Assembly: GCA_037953625.1 (NCBI GenBank)
Contig: CM075652.1
Span: 39,550,501 to 39,614,500, forward strand
Direction of reading: 5' to 3'
DNA from: Crotalaria pallida
Lineage: Eukaryota > Streptophyta > Magnoliopsida > Fabales > Fabaceae
DNA length: 64,000 nt
The translations under genes and the position numbers were made by a program. The notes below the pieces were generated by a model. It was given only the letters and a program-made list of their open reading frames with translations. It was not told where the DNA came from and did no database searches. Positions 34,447 to 45,178 of this stretch are shown in pieces (position 1 is the stretch's first letter; every line of letters begins with the position of its first letter).

Positions 34447-34622
34447 GAATTTAATCGATTAAGTTGACATTTACTCGAGTAAGAAAAAAAAGATCTTTCT
34501 GGTATACTCGATTAAATCTCAAAATACTCAATTAAATCCCAATTTTACACATGATTTACTCGATTAAGTTACAGTTTAATCGATTAATAATCGATTAAGT
34601 TGAAATCTACTCGATTAAATCG
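34447..34622. promoter_or_regulatory. Palindrome cluster between pol and ORF3 of the copia element
   Basis: About seven sites of the TTA[A/C]TCGA[T/G]TAA family (for example TTAATCGATTAA, TTTACTCGAGTAAG, TTACTCGATTAA) lie in a non-coding stretch followed by a CT-rich leader (34655-34700) and then the ORF3 ATG at 34866. The order palindromes, CT leader, ATG copies that of the LTR promoters. This suggests an internal promoter for ORF3 (inference). Confidence 0.6.
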
Positions 34623-34865
34623 TAAAAATCTGACAGTTTTAAAACACATTTCTGCACATTTTCTTCACTTCTCTCTCACTTCTTCACGCGTTTTCTCTTC
34701 TCACTCAACACGGTTTCATCAATTTTCAACCCAAAAGACTTGATTTCTTCCATATTTCTTCATTCTTCTTCATTATAAACTCATTCTAGATCATTATCTT
34801 CATCCATTTCACTTCCATTCACTTAATTTTCAAAAATCCCAAATCAAAAACCCTAAGAGCATCCA

Positions 34866-36098
34866 ATGGCGCCTCCTTCATCTTCCACCGGCAAAAGGAA
34901 GAAGCAACGTGTCAACATGGACTTGGATTCACAGTACTATTCAAAGGAGATAAGAAAATAACGTGAAGCTAGGTTTTTGCGAAGGGAGTTTGGACATATT
35001 CGTTTCATGAACATGAAATGGCTTCTTCACTAAAGGTTTGAGTGTTCTGCCTTATTTGTAGAACAAGGACTCCAGCAATTTCTTAGTTTTCATTGTGATA
35101 TTTACCCTAGGCTAGTCCGGAAATTTTATGCTAATTTCAAGTATGAGGATGGAAAATATAAATCTGTGGTTAAAGGAAAGTTGCTGATTGTTAAGCCACA
35201 AGATTTGCATGACTTGTTTGGATTAAGCATGACTGGCACTTTTTTAAATGATCCTGATAGTGATATACTCATTGACTGTGATGTTGCCAATGTATTTCAA
35301 CAAACTGTTAGGCCCGGATATAGTTGGAGTAAAGGGACTAAGAATGTTGGCATCATGAAAGAGGATTGTAGGTTATTGTTGTATGTAATTTCCTACTGTT
35401 TGATGCCAAAGACAAATCAGAATTATGCACAAGCTAATGGTGATGAACTGCGTATCTTTTATGGTATTCGTGAGCACATTCCTATCAATTGGTCACGTGT
35501 TGTGTTAGATAGGATGGTCATTGCTTCTGGTTCTACTGGGTCGGCTACTCTACCTTATGCTATGTTGGTGTTTAAGCTATTGTCTTTCTATGGTGTGGAA
35601 CTTGATGATGAGGAAGAGGAATCCATCACTGATCAAAATTGTATTAATGCTACTCTGTTGCATGGTTTGGGTATGGATGAATATCCTGAGGCTAAGTCGT
35701 GGATGTGGAAAATAGATATTCAAAAGATTGAGCAACAAAAGAAAGCGGAAGAGGATTTGGCTCGTCACATGGCTGATATGCATGGGGCTGGTCCATCTGC
35801 TCCACCACAGGATGCTGGAATTAATGTTGATGAGTATCTGAATGTTCCTAATGCTGAACAAGAGCAACCTCCACCGAGAGCTGCTGATGGTTTTGATTAT
35901 CGTGCTCTTCATGATAGTCTCTCTGGCCAGATAGATGAGCATTTTGTGCAAATGGAGGCTAGGCAATATGCTATTGAGGAGTTTCAGAAGGCTATATTGG
36001 AGCGTGGATTTCAGGATATGGCTATCCGACATCAGGCTATGGAGGACCGCTTCTTCGGTGCTCTTGGGAGGATGTTTCCACAACCACCACCTCAGTGA
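34866..36098 (+). pseudogene. Third ORF of the Sirevirus (env-like position), two stop codons
   Basis: A frame of 410 codons begins at ATG 34866 (MAPPSSSTGKRKK) and is broken by TAA at 34959-34961 and 35031-35033, then open to 36098. The body is hydrophilic with a conserved-looking middle (GKLLIVKPQDLHDLFGL, YVISYCLMPKTNQNYAQA), an acidic segment (ELDDEEEE), a Pro-rich linker and a C-terminal amphipathic, probably coiled-coil region (about 345-400). Sireviruses often carry an extra ORF between pol and the 3' LTR, sometimes called env-like; no signal peptide or convincing membrane anchor is seen here, so an envelope role is not supported. The same core is found in proteins labelled 'putative plant transposon protein'. 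The function is unknown. Confidence 0.75.
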
Positions 36099-36480
36099 TC
36101 ATGGATTTTATCATGCATTGCATTATGTTTTGATGACTTATCTATCTCGTTTTATTATGTTTTGGTGATTATGTCTCAGACTATGGTTTATGGGTTTATG
36201 TTTTCTGGTTTATTATGGTGTGTATGGTTCGTTGTTAAGTCCGATTTGTGGACTAGGTTCTATGTTTCAGACTATGGTTTGGTTTTATGTGTGTTTGGGT
36301 TATGTACTTTGATGTACTTGGATGCTATGGCACTTATGTTTTATGAGATTTCTATTATGTTTAGTGCTTGTGTGTTTTATACCCTTACATATCTTTTCTA
36401 TCATTTGAATTGTGGTTATTATGTGTTACTCATTCTCACCTTTGGCAAGGTTTATTGTTCTATTTTTTGATTAATGCCAA

Positions 36481-36603
36481 AAGGGGGAGAAAGGTGTGTG
36501 GATTATTGTTTTTTGTAGGTTGATTACACTTTTCCTAAGTGTGCATACATTTAGGGGGAGTTTGGATTTGGAATAGTTTGTCATTCATCAAAAAGGGGGA
36601 GAT
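36481..36603 (+). other. Multiple polypurine tracts before the copia 3' LTR
   Basis: Three purine runs built on AGGGGGAG occur at 36481-36493, 36553-36560 and 36591-36603; the last abuts the 3' LTR. Repeated polypurine tracts here are a recognised Sirevirus trait. Confidence 0.8.
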
Positions 36604-37974
36604 TGAAGATGCAAGGATTCAATTATGTTTTGATGAAGACAACTTTATGTGGCAAACCTACAACAACAAATCTCAAGGACTAGTTTTACTACTTTCTCAT
36701 ATATTTGTATTGTAATTGTATTATTATTTTATATGAGTGTGGGTGGTAGAATTAGGATAGAAATCTCAATTTGAATTAAAGAATTTATTATGTTTTAAAT
36801 TGGGATTGCATTGATAGAGAAAAGGGCTCAAGATTTTATTAAATAAATCAGTGAAAAATGCAAAATAAAAGAAAAAGTTTTTAGCAGTGTTTAGCAGTGT
36901 TTAATCGATTAAATCTCATTTTAATCGAGTATTAATCGATTAAGGCATCGTTTAATCGATTAAAGGCTGTTAAAACTGAATCATTAAAAGCCTTTCATTT
37001 TCAACATGAAAAAGGTTACGAACCATTATCTTTTCACAGCATTTTTCATATCTTTTACACACACTCTTGAGCTAAGATTCTTTCTCAAAACATCATCTCT
37101 ATCAATGTTCTTTTGAATCTCAATTTGAATGCATACTTCATTCTTTTTGATTCTAAATTGAAGATTCAATGTGCTTGAACATTATTAGTTGAATCAATCT
37201 TGTAACAAAGGGTTACGTTCTTCAAGATTCAACAAAGGAAAAGTTTCAATTGAGGCAATTGAAGAAAGAAGGTTGGAGCACTACCTTGAGCAATTGGAGG
37301 ATTCATTGCTAGAAGCTCATTGGGATTGAACGCGTCGTTTCAATCAAAGGAGGATCGAATTACAAGATTGGGGTAGTGTCATATGAATTGGTACTTCATA
37401 TGATAACGAGTTAGGATCGAGAGTTGAGAGGATTCTAACGATTCTTGTAAACTGATCTATTTTTTCATAGTGTAGCAAATCACCCAATCCAGAGAGGGTG
37501 GACTGGATGTAGCTCACCGATTGTGAGTGAACCAGGCTAAAATCACTGCATTCTTCGTTCTTTATTTTTTACGTTTATTTCAATTAAAATCGATCAAGAG
37601 CTTAAAAATCAAATAGGATTAGTATTGGGTTTTTCAATTACGTATTCATTATATTCTTGTTAATTGTTTCGTGATTGATTTCTCTGATTTGATTCTTGAT
37701 TCATTGAGTTTCGTAGAATAATCGTTTTGAATTGAATTCTGAATTTCTGCAATTTTAATAGTGTTTAATCGAGTAGTACTCGATTAAGGAAAAATTGACT
37801 TTCAGGTTTAATCGATTAAATTGCAGGTTAATCGATTAAATCAGTGTAAACTGCTTAAAATTGAACTGTTTCTGAACCATTTTTGATTACTTTCGAAATT
37901 CTGGTATCGTAGCTTAACCATTCTATTCACCCCCCTCTAGAAGGTTATTTTTAGCCGCTTGTTGGTTTCCAACA
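36604..37974 (+). mobile_element. 3' LTR of the copia element (1371 bp)
   Basis: It differs from the 5' LTR at roughly a dozen positions and by one or two bases in homopolymers, by eye. It ends TTTCCAACA and is followed by target duplication 'acacg', then Tat gag. Palindrome groups are at 36899-36964 and 37765-37842. Confidence 0.95.
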
Positions 37975-38639
37975 ACACGCTCAGGAACCATGTTCGGGTT
38001 GAGGGGTGGGGGTGGAGGAAGATTGGTCGGGTTGCCGAGAGCCACGTGAGGGCCTTGCTCGGCCGTTCTTGCCATGCTCTGCTGCTGAAGAGCAGCAATA
38101 GCCTGATTCTGTTTCTCAATCAGGGAAGTTTGAGTTCTCAAAATTTCCATGATTGATTCTTCTCTCCTTCGAGCCGAAGAGGTATTCATGTAAGACCTGC
38201 CCTCTGTTTTAGAACGTTGACCACCTTGAAGCGTTCCAAAGTGACCCCTTGTCAAGTGAGGTATTTCCCTGTCAGATCTTTCGGCTCGGGAGTGATCACG
38301 ACGAGCGGAACGCTCTACTCGTCGATCCTCATCCGTTCGTGATCCAGCAGGGGCCCTCCCAGACCGATGTGGTCCAGAATCTGCAGTATCATGCCATTCT
38401 GAAACGTGACCATCAGGAACAGTTCGAGGGTTAGATTGCCCTCCGCCACCTTCAATACGGGGAGGTACAGTGACTTGTCCCTGGACTGGAGGAACCGGAG
38501 GGACTGGATGGACATTAACCTCATTGCCTTCAGTGGGTCCTCCCGGAGCGATTATGTCCCTCACATTCCTTCCGTTCTTGGGTGGCCTCCCCCGGAGGCG
38601 ACAGCGGAGATCTCCCTCATTACCGTTGTCGTTAGCCAT
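37975..38639 (-). pseudogene. Tat-type gag, N-terminal part (interrupted by the copia element)
   Basis: It starts MANDNGNEGDLRCRLRGRPPK, close to the usual opening of Tat-lineage gag, 54 bases inside the LTR on the minus strand. A Pro/Gly-rich region and a highly charged Arg/Asp/Glu region precede a helical segment (EESIMEILRTQTSLIEKQNQ). The frame runs to the copia target duplication at 37975-37979 and resumes in the same frame at 27784, so the copia insertion is the only break in this part. Confidence 0.9.
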
Positions 38640-38673
38640 GAGAACAGTGGAGGTGGGAATAATAGTTATTCAA

Positions 38674-38692
38674 TTCCCACAGACGGCGCCAA
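38674..38692 (-). other. Primer binding site region of the Tat element
   Basis: On the minus strand TTGGCGCCGTCTGTGGGAA directly follows the LTR, a sequence typical at this place in Tat-lineage elements. Confidence 0.75.
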
Positions 38693-39329
38693 TGTAGTGT
38701 CCTTGAACACTATATGTCCTTAACCCTTTAAGTGCTCAAGATTATGGTAACCAGGAGCCCAAGAGAGGATCAAGCGTTAATGTGTGACTTATGGTTTTTC
38801 TGCAGTTCCAGTTGGGAAAAGCGGGGTCTCCCTAGTCAACGTGTGTGTGCAGAGAGTCAACTTAGGGATGAGAGTACTTACCTGAAACCCTAGCTGTGAT
38901 GAGCTATTTATAGGGTTTGGAGGAGGCTGATATGGGCCATTTGGGCCCTGTATCAGAGTTGTGCTGAACCAGGACTCTGTGAGATAATGTCGGATAATTA
39001 TGCTCTTAGAATCTGGTTAGGATCAACTGAAGATCTCATGTCTAGGCTGTTGCGAGAATCTAGGAGAGATTTGCGGAAGGGATAAGAAGCCTCGACGAGC
39101 TTGAGCTTATCCGCGAGCCGACGGTATGTCTCGGTCCTAGAGTTCCGAGCCTGATGGATTGGGGACCGATCGTAAGGCTCATATCCATCAAGTCCGAGCC
39201 TGGCCCTTTGGTATGCTCGGAGTCCATGAGTCCCAGCGAAGGACTTTCATGACAGGTAAACCGAGGAAAGTGCCTTTAGAGAATCCCTTTGGTAAGACTC
39301 GGGTCCGTATATGGTCGGCAGACCCTACA
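38693..39329 (-). mobile_element. 5' LTR of the Tat element (637 bp)
   Basis: On the minus strand it starts TGTAGGGTCTGCC and ends AAGGACACTACA, with TGTAG/CTACA termini. The TATA box CTATAAATAG is at 38904-38913. The 5 bases outside it are 'taaat' (39330-39334); the partner would be beyond the right edge of the window. Confidence 0.85.
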
Positions 39330-39944
39330 TAAATTATAGATGATCACTATTACACATAAGACCCCAGGAAAATAACCTTAAGGAAATTATCAGCAAGACA
39401 ACAACACACCATAGACATCTCAAATGATGCTACCATAGTACGCATTCTTTTTTTAAAAAAAAAATCATTTATCTAAAAACATCACAAGAAATATACAAGA
39501 AAAATAGAAGAAAATCATCTGAATCAACATTCTGTAATGTGGGGCAAATAGAGTTAGCTATAAAAGATAAGGTATTCCAAAAAAACAATGTCAATTTCAA
39601 CCTGGTGTATCATATGAAACACAGAGAATGATCAGCGACAGAATAGATTATTAAAAGTAGAAAAAGCAGATTAACAACACACAAGATAAGAAAAAGGATG
39701 GTCATACCAAGACTCAAAACATAACCAGTATTATATGATGCAAGTGAACATAACAAACTAATAACATGATCAAAACCTAAGTGATAGTGATCCCATCACA
39801 CTATCCATCTTCATTTTGAAGTGTAACTAATGAAAGAAATAAACATAATCAACCGGTTATACAAATTAAAACATCTACCCTTACAATAGGCCTCTACCTA
39901 TCCTTTCATGGATAAACTTCTTTGCATTGTCATAATTATTTTTT
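39330..39944. other. No gene: 3' flank of the PPR relic
   Basis: AT-rich sequence without coding frames or recognisable repeat structure. It is probably the old 3' UTR and downstream flank of the PPR gene. Confidence 0.5.
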
Positions 39945-40826
39945 TTCTAAAAGCTCTCGAATAATTGTTTCAAAAGTTACAACATCTGGGAGGCAATGAT
40001 TCTCTTTCATTTTTGACTTCAAAGCATATGCTTCATCAAACAAGCTCTCTTTACGAAGCCCCAATATCATAACATTACATATCCTAACATTAGGTCGATG
40101 GCCTTTCATCAAAAAATGAAGAAAAACTCTTTTGTAGTATTAAGTCTACCAAATTTGCATAATCCATGAAGAAGTATATTGTATGTGCACAAATTTTACT
40201 GAATCCCCTGGTCTTCCATTTTTGTGATTAATTCATAGGCCTTGTCAAGCTACTGATTTTTTCATAAAGCATCCAACAAGGTACTGTAAGTGATTATATT
40301 AGCAGGTTGATCGATGTCTTGCATCTCACCGACAAGTTCCCAAGCCCGAGAGATTCTCCCTGATTTGCACAAGCCATCAATAAGAGAATTGTAAGTTACA
40401 ATGTGAGGGGTCATATTTTTGTGATGCATTTCTTTGAAGAGATTCATGGCTTCATCAACCATTTTACTCTTGAAAAATCCATTAATCATGATATTATAAC
40501 TACGAACATTAGGAGTCACTCCCCTTCGAGTAATATCATTGAATACACATTTTTCCTTGATTACTTCATTAACCAAGCAATACCCATCTATTAAAGAATT
40601 ATAAGTAATGACACTAGGCTTCACTCCTTCTTTTATCATCACAGCTAAAAAGGTGGTAGCTTCTTGGACCTTTCTTTCTTTACATAATGCATCAACCAAT
40701 GTATTGAGTGTAATAACATTAGGGTTAATGTTTTTCAATACCATTTCACTTAACAAATCAATTGCTTCCCGCAACCAACCCCCAATACCCAAACCATATA
40801 TTAGACTAGTGTAAGTGACAACATTA
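39945..40826 (-). pseudogene. PPR protein fragment, P-class, restorer-of-fertility-like
   Basis: The minus-strand frame 40262-40826 encodes about five 35-residue PPR motifs in series, each with the P-class pattern (for example NVITLNTLVDALCKERKVQEA, shown in part as VITLNTLVDALCKE; VITYNSLIDGYC; VRSYNIMINGFFKSK; HIVTYNSLIDGLCKSGRI; IITYSTLLDAL). Downstream repeats continue to about 39945 in the same general frame but with several stops. The 5' part is missing because a MITE lies at 40834 and no PPR sequence resumes beyond it. These motifs most resemble legume RFL-type PPR proteins, which act on mitochondrial transcripts. This copy cannot encode a full protein. Confidence 0.85.
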
Positions 40827-40833
40827 GTCTTAC

Positions 40834-41062
40834 CTTATTTTTCATTATCAAATTGGTTTTTTATATATTTTTTTTATCGTATTGGTTTCTCATGATTTTT
40901 TCACTATGTCCCTGAATTGCTGTTCATCATATGTGGACCAATATGATATTGACACATAGGATGAATAGTGACTTAGGGACCAATTTGATACCGAAAAGAA
41001 GCATAAGGGACCAATTCAATACTAAAAAAATGTGAGGGACCAATTTGATATTGAAAAATAAG
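40834..41062. mobile_element. Stowaway/mariner-like MITE truncating the PPR relic
   Basis: The terminal inverted repeats 'ccttatttttcattatcaaa' and (reverse complement of the right end) 'ccttatttttcaatatcaaa' match with one mismatch and are flanked by TA. Internal 'gggaccaatttgata' is repeated. Non-coding, about 230 bp. Confidence 0.75.
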
Positions 41063-41804
41063 GTAAGGGACAAAACATGTAGTCTGACCTTATTTTATTT
41101 TTCGTACAACAACAATGATGATGGAAAAAAATAAATTTGGGTACGAGACAGAGACATTATTTGAAAAAAAAAGGTTAGTTATCCAAAAAAAATTTACAAA
41201 AGGATTTTCTTAACCTCAATTTAAGGATAAGAATCCAAAAGTGAAAGTTATTTTCTGAAGAAAAAAAAAACTAAATATAATAAACTTTTAACTTTTTAAA
41301 TTCACAATTTCCCCTAAAACACTTTTACTCTTGAAGAGATTAAGAAAACCCTTTAAAAAAATTGCATATTTGAATAATTTTTTTATCGAATAGGCTACAA
41401 GTCATGTCTATTGATGGAAAAAAATTATTTATTATTCAAATTATGCTATTTACTCAAAATTCCTCCCTTAACTTCTCTTCCTTTATCTTCCTCCTGTTCA
41501 ACCCATGCCTTTCTCATCACTCACTCTCTCAACTCTCATAATTTCATCACTCACTACTCTCACACATCCCCAGTGTATGATGTTGGAGAAAAATGATGGT
41601 GATGATGTGGGCATGTAGTCGGTGCAATAGTGGAATGTGGGTGTCATAGTTTGATAAGTGGGTGGCTAAGAATGTTACAATGCATCAAGGGGTTGGGTTG
41701 ATAAATGTGGTTAAATGAGTGAAATGGGGAGGATTGAGGAGTTTAAGATGGAATAACTTGGACAATATCATTAGCCAAGTGTAAGTGGGAATCATGAGAG
41801 ATTG
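41063..41804. other. No gene
   Basis: AT-rich spacer with homopolymer runs. The short ORF at 41411-41596 has no supporting feature. Confidence 0.5.
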
Positions 41805-42565
41805 GATTTATACGCTTAATCGAAGGCAAATGAAATTTGAATCTATCCCTGGCATGTCGGTTGACATCTAAGCAAATAACTCCTTGTTAACACGGAGGAG
41901 GTTTGCAAGTTCCTCCTTGACAGTTTGGGGAAGTCCTGCACCGATCTTGATTCGATGCTCTGGGTTTTCATCTAAAAGCACGTACTCCCACTCCCTCTTA
42001 GGGGTGGGACGTGTCTCGTCTTCTTCGCTGTGAACGTCCAAGTCGGTAAGGTTAACCCTTCCCTTACCGAGCTGGAGCTTCTCTAACTGCAGCGGTTTTT
42101 CTGCCTTCCTCTTCCCCAAACTGGAGTTGTAGCACTTTCGTGCTTCCGCCTGGTCAACTCGAGTCGTGACCACTTGCCCATCAGCACTAGGAAACTTCAT
42201 GCCTATGTGTATGGTGGAAACCACTGCGCAGAAAGCATGTATACATGGTCTGCCCAAGATACCGTTGTATGATGAAGGGCAGTCGACCACGTGGAAGTTA
42301 ACCATCCGCGTTTGAGCAGACGGTCCTGCTCCCATGCTCACAAGCAAGCAGATCCGACCTAGGGGGAATATTGCATCCCTTGCGAACCCTACCAGAGGTC
42401 CTGATACTGGGGATAGATCTGACCTTTTTAGGCCCAAGGAATTCCATAGGGGTTCAAATATTACATCCACAGAACTGCCCTAGTCTACCAACAACCTGTG
42501 GATTGTGTAGTTTCCTACCACGGCGGTGATGACCATGGGGTCATCATGGTCCCTCAGGATGTTGT
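41805..42565 (-). pseudogene. Second Tat-type element fragment: protease to start of RT
   Basis: The minus strand encodes a Tat protease region (HDDPMVITAVVGNY, then GSSVDVIFEPL, GLKRSDLSPVSGPLVGF, YNGILGRPCIHAF) and the linker to RT (DMPGIDSNFIC). The frame has stops where Gln or Trp codons are expected (42480-42482 near the protease, TAG at 41868-41870, and another farther on). It is similar to but clearly diverged from the corresponding part of the main Tat element (26325 and 45179), so it is an independent, older insertion. It ends abruptly at 42565 where LTR B begins. Confidence 0.85.
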
Positions 42566-42733
42566 TGTAACAATTTGAATTTCTAAATTTAATAATTATA
42601 TTTATGTATGTGTTTAATTATGTGAAAGTGAGGTATGAGTAGTGGTTTATAATTATTTTCTTAGTATATATATATATTATTTCAATGTATGAGTTCAGTT
42701 ATGATTCTTGTTGTGTATGCGGTTAGGTGGATG
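42566..42733 (+). mobile_element. LTR B, 5' end (separated part)
   Basis: It starts TGTAACAATTTG and runs into the hAT target duplication 'ggtggatg' (42726-42733). If the inversion is undone, the sequence continues into 18680 and below on the minus strand. The hAT therefore sits inside this LTR. Confidence 0.7.
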
Positions 42734-43564
42734 TAGAGCTGTCAAAATGGGCCGGGTCGATGCGGGCTGGGCCAAAAAACCCGGGGTAAGTGCGGGTTTG
42801 GGCTTCCCAATCTTACTCCAAAATTCAACCCGGGCTTATTAGCCCGGATCAACCGGGCCTTATAAAAACCCAGGCTAGGGCCGGGTTTACCCGGCCGGGT
42901 TTAGGCCCGGTTTATGTTAATATTAAAAAAAAAACCTCAAAACAAACTAAATCTAATTAGTCCGATACTGTGATTTACTATTGTTGCTCAACAAAGAAAG
43001 GGAACAATTGAACAAACATAAGCAGCGGACCAAGTATCTGGAACAGCCAGGACTAAGAAAGTTTTATATTCAAATTCTTCTCAGTTATGATGATGAGAAA
43101 TGATAAAGAAACTGGATTTAGTTTGAGTGTTGATAGCACAATCCAAGTCTCTGAAGAAGTTTTATTTTATTTTATAGAACCACACTCTTTGGAAGATTCT
43201 TATGTGGAGACAATGGAATATTAATTCTAAAATAATCCAAATACGTGGAGTTTTTGCATTATCGATTGAATTTATGTTATTATGACCTTGAACATTTGGA
43301 TTTATGTGATTGTTAATTGATGTTGCATGCTATTATCAATTATCAAGTATCAATGTTGTTTCAATTTGAGTTTTTTAGTTCCAAAATTTTAATTTTTGGA
43401 AGAAATAAAAATGATATAATTTTTTTTTGCGTTTAATTTAAAAGAAAAAAATTGAAAAAAATTATGCGGGCTGGCCCGCACAAGCCCGCAACCCGGTATA
43501 GTGCGGGTTTGGGCTGTATGATATGGTATTCAATTTGTAACCAGGCTTTTTAGCCCGGGTCCGT
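42734..43564. mobile_element. hAT element, right part
   Basis: It starts with terminal repeat TAGAGCTGTCAAAATGGGCC, one mismatch from the left end at 18681. The interior is rich in GGGCC/CCCGG words near both ends and AT-rich in the middle. No transposase. It ends at 'tccgt' (43560-43564), the reversed target duplication of element A. Summed with 18681-18749 the element is about 0.9 kb. Confidence 0.85.
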
Positions 43565-45178
43565 TGTAACATCCTACATTTTTATACTTTAAGAAAATAC
43601 TTTAGTTTAATATTTATTTATGAAAATATTCGGGGTTTATAAAAATTTTGACAGAGTCTCCTTTATAAATTGGACTTTCCCCGAATAGAGTTAAACCTGT
43701 CAGTCCAGAACAGTTTTCAATTTGAAATAAATAATGCTATGGTATACTTTAAACCTTAACAAAATAAAAGATATACATATAAATCTTACAATTTCATAAA
43801 AATGCTTAAACAAAACAAAGTCATTAATTACAATTACAATTACGAAAATCTATTTATTACAAAATAAACCTATGAATGGTTGCTCAACCTCGTGACCCTT
43901 GGGTCACTAACACCAATATACTCTCTATTATGAGTATACCGTTCTCGGCCTTGATCCTTTCGTGCCTGTCTCCTTGGTGTACCTAATATGTCCACTGTAA
44001 GGGTGAGTACTTTGAAATCTAGATCAAAGAAAACGCTTAAAAACAATAATAAATCATAAAGAGGTATATTCAAACACAAACAATAACAATTATACAATTC
44101 ACCATTCAATTAACAAGTAAGGCACAATAACACTATTCAGTTTATGACTTCTAAATATACGGGTATAACACTTTTATATAATACTACAATGCACAATCAC
44201 ATGGTTATGCCTTGCTAACGTCACACTTAGGTGGATTAATTCTCGAATCCAACATTGCACACTTTATTTCATTTTAAATACTTTTACACTTTTGTATTGG
44301 ATTTGACGAATTAAAACACCTTCATAATGCATTCACACTTTCCCTTTCACTTGCACACTTTTCACTTTACTTTTAACACTTTTACACTTTTGACGATTGG
44401 GCACATTGTGCTTCACATTCTCCCCGCAGGAGGGTTCCTCACACAATGTACCTATACACTTTTAACACTTTAACTTTTAACACTTTTACACTATTGGGTA
44501 CATTGTGCTTCACATTCTCCCCGCAGGAGGGTTCCTCACACAATGTACCTATACACTTTCCCTTTTCCATATCAACAATAACACAACCACCTCACAACCC
44601 TCCCTCTACTCTGGGGAAAAACCGACCAGGAGTAAGCATTTCTCAACCTCTAGTTGGGTGCTTCACCTCCACTTAGGAAGGTCCCTCGCTCACCCGCTTG
44701 CACAACACTTCACCTCCACTTAGGAAGGTTCCTCATGCGATTTGGGTTGATTTGTCCAAATCGGGCTTTAGCAGAAATCACCCTCGACTGGCCCAAAGAA
44801 ACCAAAGTAAATAGAATTATTATGGTTTGCATAGAACCAACCCCCAATACGGGAAGCAAACCCGTATCCTTTGCAGGATCAAAGTTCTCCATAATAATTC
44901 CTAACATTTACTCTTGTCCTCATCAATCGCGAAGCGACGTGTGTTTTTCCCCTACACCTAACGTCCACCTTTTCACCATGCATGATCCACTATCCTAAGT
45001 GTTTCTCAATTGAATTTAAGACCCTCTTTGTTCTTTAGAAAATGTCATTTAATTGGTTTAAACTCAATTGAGAAATACTTGGCCCTATTTAATGCATAAC
45101 TATATGAATGGCATTTACAATTTACTTATATACACTTTAATAATATTAATACAAACAATATCAATCAACAATCAGTCG
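43565..45178 (-). mobile_element. 3' LTR of element A, last 1614 bases (inverted)
   Basis: This is the reverse complement of a sequence equivalent to 20083-21696, exactly the same length. It begins (plus strand) TGTAACATCCTAC and is preceded by 'tccgt', the complement of the 5' target duplication 'acgga'. Together with 24997-26324 it lacks only five bases (tatgt) of the complete LTR. Confidence 0.95.

Noticed and set aside
35577..36083. 168-codon minus-strand ORF
   Set aside because: Shadow of Sirevirus ORF3 on the opposite strand.
45068..45178. Native N-terminus of the Tat pol frame
   Set aside because: The first 37 codons of that frame are reversed LTR A sequence. The true upstream coding part is at 26325 on the minus strand.
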